Below are positions 6,795 through 9,587 of a stretch of 9,587 nt of DNA, one piece after another; within the stretch, counting starts at the first letter, position 1; the number at the start of each line of letters is the position of its first letter. The notes under the pieces were generated by a model, which was not told the origin of the DNA, made no database searches, and saw only the letters and a program-made list of their open reading frames with translations. This DNA comes from Saprospiraceae bacterium (GTDB lineage: Bacteria > Bacteroidota > Bacteroidia > Chitinophagales > Saprospiraceae). A program made the position numbers and the translations under genes. The DNA is taken from contig JAHDEQ010000006.1 in the NCBI GenBank assembly GCA_020628755.1, forward strand, positions 8,721 to 18,307, written 5' to 3'.

Positions 6795-7976
6795 TTACTT
6801 TTTCTTTTCTATCACAAATTGATGTTCCTCAATTTGCATCACCAAATCGCCTTCATAAGTGAGCCATTGAATAAATTCATCGCCCAAAAATTTGCGTCTC
6901 CAACCTTTGAGCAAGGAGTGGTCGTCATAATTTTCCTTATAGCGCAATTGCTTTAAACTATTCTTACTGACCAACATTTCGGAAGCAACATCGGCATCCA
7001 TACATCTCTTTTTCATAATAATATAAAGCAACTCCGAACTCAACTCTTCGCTATCGCTCAATACCATTTTTTTCGGAATCGTTTTGAGCAATTCTTCTTC
7101 CTCGTTCGTCGGTGTTGCTTGATACAATTGGTTAAAAGTCGTCCAATTATTTTCAATTACTCTTGGATTCAAAATACGATTGTCTTTGAGTGCGGCTTTT
7201 CCTGAACTCATATTTTGAACAATTACGCCCAATACTTTTCGGGGCAAAATCATTTCTTTTGAATAATTTTTGCGCTTGGCTTGTTCCAATCGCCATTGGT
7301 ACATCCGAATCAAAAATATTTGCTCTCGAAAAGGGATTTGCTGAATCAAACGACTTTCCAAAGCCTCACGATGCGGATTATCGGCATAATAAGGCATGGA
7401 TTCCCACAACAGCATCTCATCTCGCATCCAATCCACCCGATTCAATTTTTCAAGTTTTTTAGTCAAACTATCATACAATTGCCTCAAATAAATCACATCA
7501 TTGAGCGCATATTTAATTTGCTTGGGCTTCAAAGGGCGCGCCTTCCAATCCGTCACCATATAGCCTTTGCTGATGCGTACATTGATTTCCTTGTCCAACA
7601 ATTTTCCAAACGAAAGCGGATAACGATAACCTACAAAACCTGCCCCCTTTTGCGTATCAAAAGTATTCTGAGGAATGGTATTGTACTGACTTTGTAAAAT
7701 TCGATAATCGTTTTCCCCAGCGTGCGTAATTTTTAGAATATCAGGATTTTTTATCAAATCCAAAAATGGCTGAAGGTTCTTTATCCGAATCGCATCAATC
7801 AGATAATTTCCTCGCTCCGTTGCAATTTGAATCAAACAAAGTAAGGTATAAAACCGCTTTTCACCGATAAACTCCGTATCAAATCCCATCCAATCAATGC
7901 CTTCGTTCTCCCGAACAAAAGCAGCCAGCCCCGCTTCGTTTTCAATTAACGTATATTCTTTAATATTTATCATCAT
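6795..7976 (-). CDS. rnd: Ribonuclease D (DEDDy 3'-5' exoribonuclease with HRDC domains)
   Basis: A 393-residue cytoplasmic exonuclease that trims 3' ends of tRNA precursors and other small RNAs. The DEDDy active site is complete: Exo I FDTEF (Asp33, Glu35), Exo II THAGENDY (Asp90) and Exo III YALND (Tyr156, Asp160). A first HRDC domain covers about residues 205-285 (QWRLEQAKRKN, LPRKVLGVIVQ). A second HRDC-like segment covers about 310-375 (LSSELLYIIMKKR, LKGWRRKFLGDEF). Order and length fit bacterial RNase D. The start is the first of two tandem ATG codons; a GTG at 8018 would add 14 residues encoded partly by the spacer and is less likely. The upstream Omp85 gene ends 78 bp away on the same strand and no -7 box is visible between them, so co-transcription is likely. 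Confidence 0.93.
   Translation of the reverse strand: MMINIKEYTLIENEAGLAAFVRENEGIDWMGFDTEFIGEKRFYTLLCLIQIATERGNYLIDAIRIKNLQPFLDLIKNPDILKITHAGENDYRILQSQYNTIPQNTFDTQKGAGFVGYRYPLSFGKLLDKEINVRISKGYMVTDWKARPLKPKQIKYALNDVIYLRQLYDSLTKKLEKLNRVDWMRDEMLLWESMPYYADNPHREALESRLIQQIPFREQIFLIRMYQWRLEQAKRKNYSKEMILPRKVLGVIVQNMSSGKAALKDNRILNPRVIENNWTTFNQLYQATPTNEEEELLKTIPKKMVLSDSEELSSELLYIIMKKRCMDADVASEMLVSKNSLKQLRYKENYDDHSLLKGWRRKFLGDEFIQWLTYEGDLVMQIEEHQFVIEKKK
6815..6836. repeat. Intragenic 8-bp hairpin near the rnd 3' end
   Basis: CAAATTGA and TCAATTTG pair perfectly around TGTTCC. It lies in the last codons of ribonuclease D, about 20 bp from the terminator. Confidence 0.6.
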
Positions 7977-7987
7977 TTTTAAGTGTT

Positions 7988-8001
7988 CACGTATTAACGT
8001 G
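7988..8001. repeat. Short palindrome in the rnd leader
   Basis: CACGT and ACGTG flank ATTA, 12 bp upstream of the ribonuclease D start codon. The stem is only 5 bp and may be chance. Confidence 0.3.
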
Positions 8002-8017
8002 TTCGAGTTCGTTCTCA

Positions 8018-8057
8018 CATTCCTGCATTCTCACATTCCTGCATTCCTGCATTCCTA
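8018..8057. repeat. Five tandem octamers (CATTCCTG) in the rnd leader
   Basis: Five 8-bp units run in register: CATTCCTG, CATTCTCA, CATTCCTG, CATTCCTG and CATTCCTA. The last overlaps the stop codon of the Omp85 gene. On the minus strand each full unit reads as CAGGAATG, resembling a ribosome-binding site next to an ATG. These ATGs are not useful starts: the only one in the rnd frame (first base 8036) meets TGA at once. Confidence 0.85.
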
Positions 8058-9269
8058 GAACGCTTCTCCAATAAAAAAATAAAATCCCCAACCTCGACCT
8101 GCTAGGGTTGCTCCTCTGTGCAAACCATAACCAATATCTACTCGAAGATTGATTTTTTGAGGAAAATTCAAAACATAACGTCCGCCAATACCAATGGAAG
8201 TTCTAAAACCTTCTAACTCAAAATCTTCCCAACTCGACATCACTTGCGCCGTACTCGCAAAAAAATGAACAGCCGTTCGCCTCCAAAATTGCCAAATTTT
8301 GGAATTGGGATCTTGCCAAATCGGAATCCGATACTCCGCCTCAAAACCCAATAAATGATTGTCCCGATAAGTCCCTTCAAAGTAACCTCGAACAAACTCT
8401 TTTCCGCCAATATCCGCATAACTATACAAAGGTAAAAAAGTTTGATTGTGATAACGCTGGTCGGTCAAAAACCGAACAGCGAGGGCTTGCGATTGATAGG
8501 TTTTAAAGTATTTTCGAGCATCTAAAAAGAAATTATAATAGTTACTTTTTGATACCGTTGAACTAAAATTTTCAAATATTAAATGCCGCATTTGTATAAA
8601 TACACCCTCGCTGGCATTATTGATATTGTCTCGTTTATCATAAGTCAAACCAAGACCTACTCCCAAAACCCGACCATTGACAGGTACAGCTTGAATAGTA
8701 TGTGGCTCTATAAAAACTCGATTTTCAAAGGGTTCGTAATTCCATGTATCTCGATAATCCAAAAGCAAACCTGCAAAAAGTCCTTGCCTCAGCTTCCGAA
8801 ATGCGCCCAAGCGCATTTCGTAGCGTTGGGTTTTCATTTCCATAAAGTTATAGCGATTCACAAGCTCCTCCTCTCCAAATTCATGGATAAGTCCAAGCGG
8901 CGCATTCCCAATCCCAAAATTTCTATCCACATCTTTACGAAATTCGATTCGACCTTCAAACCTAAATTGTTCTTTTTTCGTAAATAAAGTAAAGTCCACA
9001 CCACTCGAAAGCTGACCTTTTGTAGTAATAACGCCCAAAAGTGCCACTTGTGACATTCGACTCAAGGTATCTCCTTGCGCTAAGTCAAAAACAATAGCAC
9101 TCAAAAAACCTGCGGTAAGTCCAGTTTCAGGCGTATAAGCGGTGGCAGGAAGTACAACATAGCGATTTTTGCGCTTGGTGGGTTTCTCTTTTTGAGCTAT
9201 CTCCTGAGCAAAACTCGATATAGATAGAATTAAGATAAGATTAACTAAAAAGAGAATTTTTTTTAACAT
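8055..9269 (-). CDS. Omp85 (BamA/TamA-like) outer-membrane beta-barrel without POTRA domains
   Basis: A 404-residue outer-membrane protein. Residues 1-21 form a signal peptide (LILILSISSFA, cleavage before Gln22). A short Lys-rich linker follows, then alternating aromatic/hydrophobic beta strands to the C-terminal Phe expected of a barrel recognised by BAM. The Omp85 signature VRGY is at 293-296, preceded by GGKEF, and YDKRDN (210-215) matches the conserved strand motif before it. There is only about 15-20 residues between signal peptide and first strand, so no POTRA domain fits; BamA itself has several. It therefore belongs to the short barrel-only Omp85 proteins found in Bacteroidota, whose substrate is not known. 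It faces the AsmA-like gene across a promoter region and is followed by rnd. The gene contains several perfect inverted repeats. Confidence 0.88.
   Translation of the reverse strand: MLKKILFLVNLILILSISSFAQEIAQKEKPTKRKNRYVVLPATAYTPETGLTAGFLSAIVFDLAQGDTLSRMSQVALLGVITTKGQLSSGVDFTLFTKKEQFRFEGRIEFRKDVDRNFGIGNAPLGLIHEFGEEELVNRYNFMEMKTQRYEMRLGAFRKLRQGLFAGLLLDYRDTWNYEPFENRVFIEPHTIQAVPVNGRVLGVGLGLTYDKRDNINNASEGVFIQMRHLIFENFSSTVSKSNYYNFFLDARKYFKTYQSQALAVRFLTDQRYHNQTFLPLYSYADIGGKEFVRGYFEGTYRDNHLLGFEAEYRIPIWQDPNSKIWQFWRRTAVHFFASTAQVMSSWEDFELEGFRTSIGIGGRYVLNFPQKINLRVDIGYGLHRGATLAGRGWGFYFFIGEAF
8282..8303. repeat. Intragenic 9-bp hairpin, 4-nt loop
   Basis: TCCAAAATT and AATTTTGGA pair perfectly around GCCA, inside the Omp85 gene (protein SKIWQFWRR). 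Confidence 0.7.
8455..8481. repeat. Intragenic hairpin, 10 of 11 bp, 5-nt loop
   Basis: CGCTGGTCGGT (8455-8465) pairs with ACCGAACAGCG (8471-8481) with one mismatch around CAAAA, in the Omp85 gene. Confidence 0.7.
8797..8820. repeat. Intragenic 10-bp GC-rich hairpin, 4-nt loop
   Basis: CGAAATGCGC and GCGCATTTCG pair perfectly around CCAA, in the Omp85 gene (protein EMRLGAFRK). It would be stable in the mRNA but has no T-tract. Confidence 0.8.
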
Positions 9270-9307
9270 CTAAAATCGTCTTAAATAATAAGTTACGGCA
9301 CTATTTG

Positions 9308-9315
9308 TAACTTTG
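9308..9315 (+). promoter_or_regulatory. Possible -7 element, plus strand
   Basis: TAACTTTG matches TAnnTTTG and would start transcription near 9322 towards the AsmA-like gene, giving a long leader of about 156 nt that contains the palindrome at 9386-9408. No clear -33 TTTG is seen. A closer start near 9436 (from TAATTTG at 9424, one base short of consensus) is an alternative. Confidence 0.4.
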
Positions 9316-9323
9316 TTGCAAGA

Positions 9324-9331
9324 CAAAAGTA
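9324..9331 (-). promoter_or_regulatory. Possible -7 element for the Omp85-rnd unit
   Basis: On the minus strand this reads TACTTTTG, a match to TAnnTTTG, with initiation expected near 9317 and a leader of about 48 nt to the Omp85 start. It faces the plus-strand box at 9308-9315, and together they form an imperfect inverted repeat around TGCAAG. Confidence 0.45.
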
Positions 9332-9385
9332 ACAATTAAATTGATAGATTTTTCGTTTAAAATGCTATAAAATACACTAAAGATT

Positions 9386-9408
9386 CGTCGCAGTTTGAAA
9401 CTGCGATG
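9386..9408. repeat. 9-bp palindrome in the divergent spacer
   Basis: TCGCAGTTT (9388-9396) and AAACTGCGA (9398-9406) are perfect reverse complements around one G. One wobble and one further pair extend it to 9386-9408. It could be an operator, a leader hairpin of the AsmA-like gene, or one copy of a dispersed REP-like element. No T-tract follows. Confidence 0.7.
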
Positions 9409-9477
9409 CAATAGGCTCAATAGTAATTTGAGATTTATTTCAACCATAAACACGACCAACAAGCTAAATAAAATAAC

Positions 9478-9587
9478 ATGAGATTGCTAAAAAGATTATT
9501 CCTTTTCTTCTTTGTATTGCTCCTAATCCTTCTGATTGCAGCAATAGCCATTCCTTATTTTTACAAGGACGAAATCATTGATTATAC
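9478..9587 (+). CDS. Partial membrane-anchored protein, AsmA-like N-terminus
   Basis: Only 36 codons are present; the gene runs off the right edge. The start reads MRLLKRLFLFFFVLLLILLI followed by AAIAIPYFYKDEIIDYT: a short basic head, one hydrophobic transmembrane segment and then a KDEII-type stretch. This layout is typical of AsmA-family proteins of Bacteroidota, which are inner-membrane anchored and span the periplasm, and are linked in other bacteria to lipid transport to the outer membrane. That identification rests on the N-terminus alone. The leader before the ATG is A-rich with no Shine-Dalgarno (AAATAAAATAAC). Confidence 0.6.
   Translation, partial: MRLLKRLFLFFFVLLLILLIAAIAIPYFYKDEIIDY

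Noticed and set aside
7190..7697. Plus-strand open frames opposite ribonuclease D
   Set aside because: They overlap each other and mirror the codons of rnd; no family resemblance or leader signal.
7977..8018. GTG start for ribonuclease D
   Set aside because: The 14 added residues are encoded by the spacer; the tandem ATG at 7976/7973 fits the family.
8583..8987. Plus-strand open frame of 134 codons opposite the Omp85 gene
   Set aside because: It is antisense to a gene with clear signal peptide and Omp85 motifs; its composition is that of a shadow frame.

Overview
The window looks like chromosomal DNA of a member of the Bacteroidota. It is AT-rich. Start codons have A-rich leaders instead of strong Shine-Dalgarno sequences. 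Several intergenic matches to the Bacteroidota -7 promoter element TAnnTTTG sit at sensible distances from genes. The largest gene encodes a giant secreted protein ending in a type IX secretion (T9SS) sorting domain, a system essentially restricted to this phylum. Genus cannot be read from the sequence; a free-living gliding or Saprospira/Cytophaga-like lineage is only a guess.

Layout. (1) 24-811, minus strand: a small bacterial SRP RNA gene (ffs) with its own -7 box and intrinsic terminator, followed by a transaldolase of the short TalC/FSA-like family (tal). (2) 812-1197: a 386-bp divergent spacer with two hairpins and a possible promoter. (3) 1198-6750, plus strand: an 1850-residue secreted protein made of a signal peptide, an LVIVD / choice-of-anchor B beta-propeller, about 18 Ig-like repeats of about 77 residues, and a T9SS C-terminal domain. 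(4) 6758-6793: a strong 15-bp hairpin terminator between convergent genes. (5) 6795-9269, minus strand: an Omp85 (BamA/TamA-like) outer-membrane barrel without POTRA domains, then ribonuclease D. They are separated by a 78-bp spacer holding five 8-bp repeats and are probably co-transcribed. (6) 9270-9477: a divergent spacer with back-to-back -7 boxes and a 19-nt palindrome. (7) 9478-end, plus strand: the first 36 codons of a membrane-anchored protein whose start resembles AsmA-family proteins.

The genes are mostly housekeeping (protein targeting, pentose phosphate metabolism, RNA processing, envelope) plus one large surface protein. I see no mobile element, CRISPR array, defence system or tRNA. 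The most unusual signal is not a gene. Perfect or near-perfect short-loop inverted repeats with 8-13 bp arms are scattered inside the coding sequences, far more often than I would expect by chance, in both the giant gene and the Omp85 gene. A recent 231-bp tandem duplication in the giant gene shows that its repeat array is still evolving.
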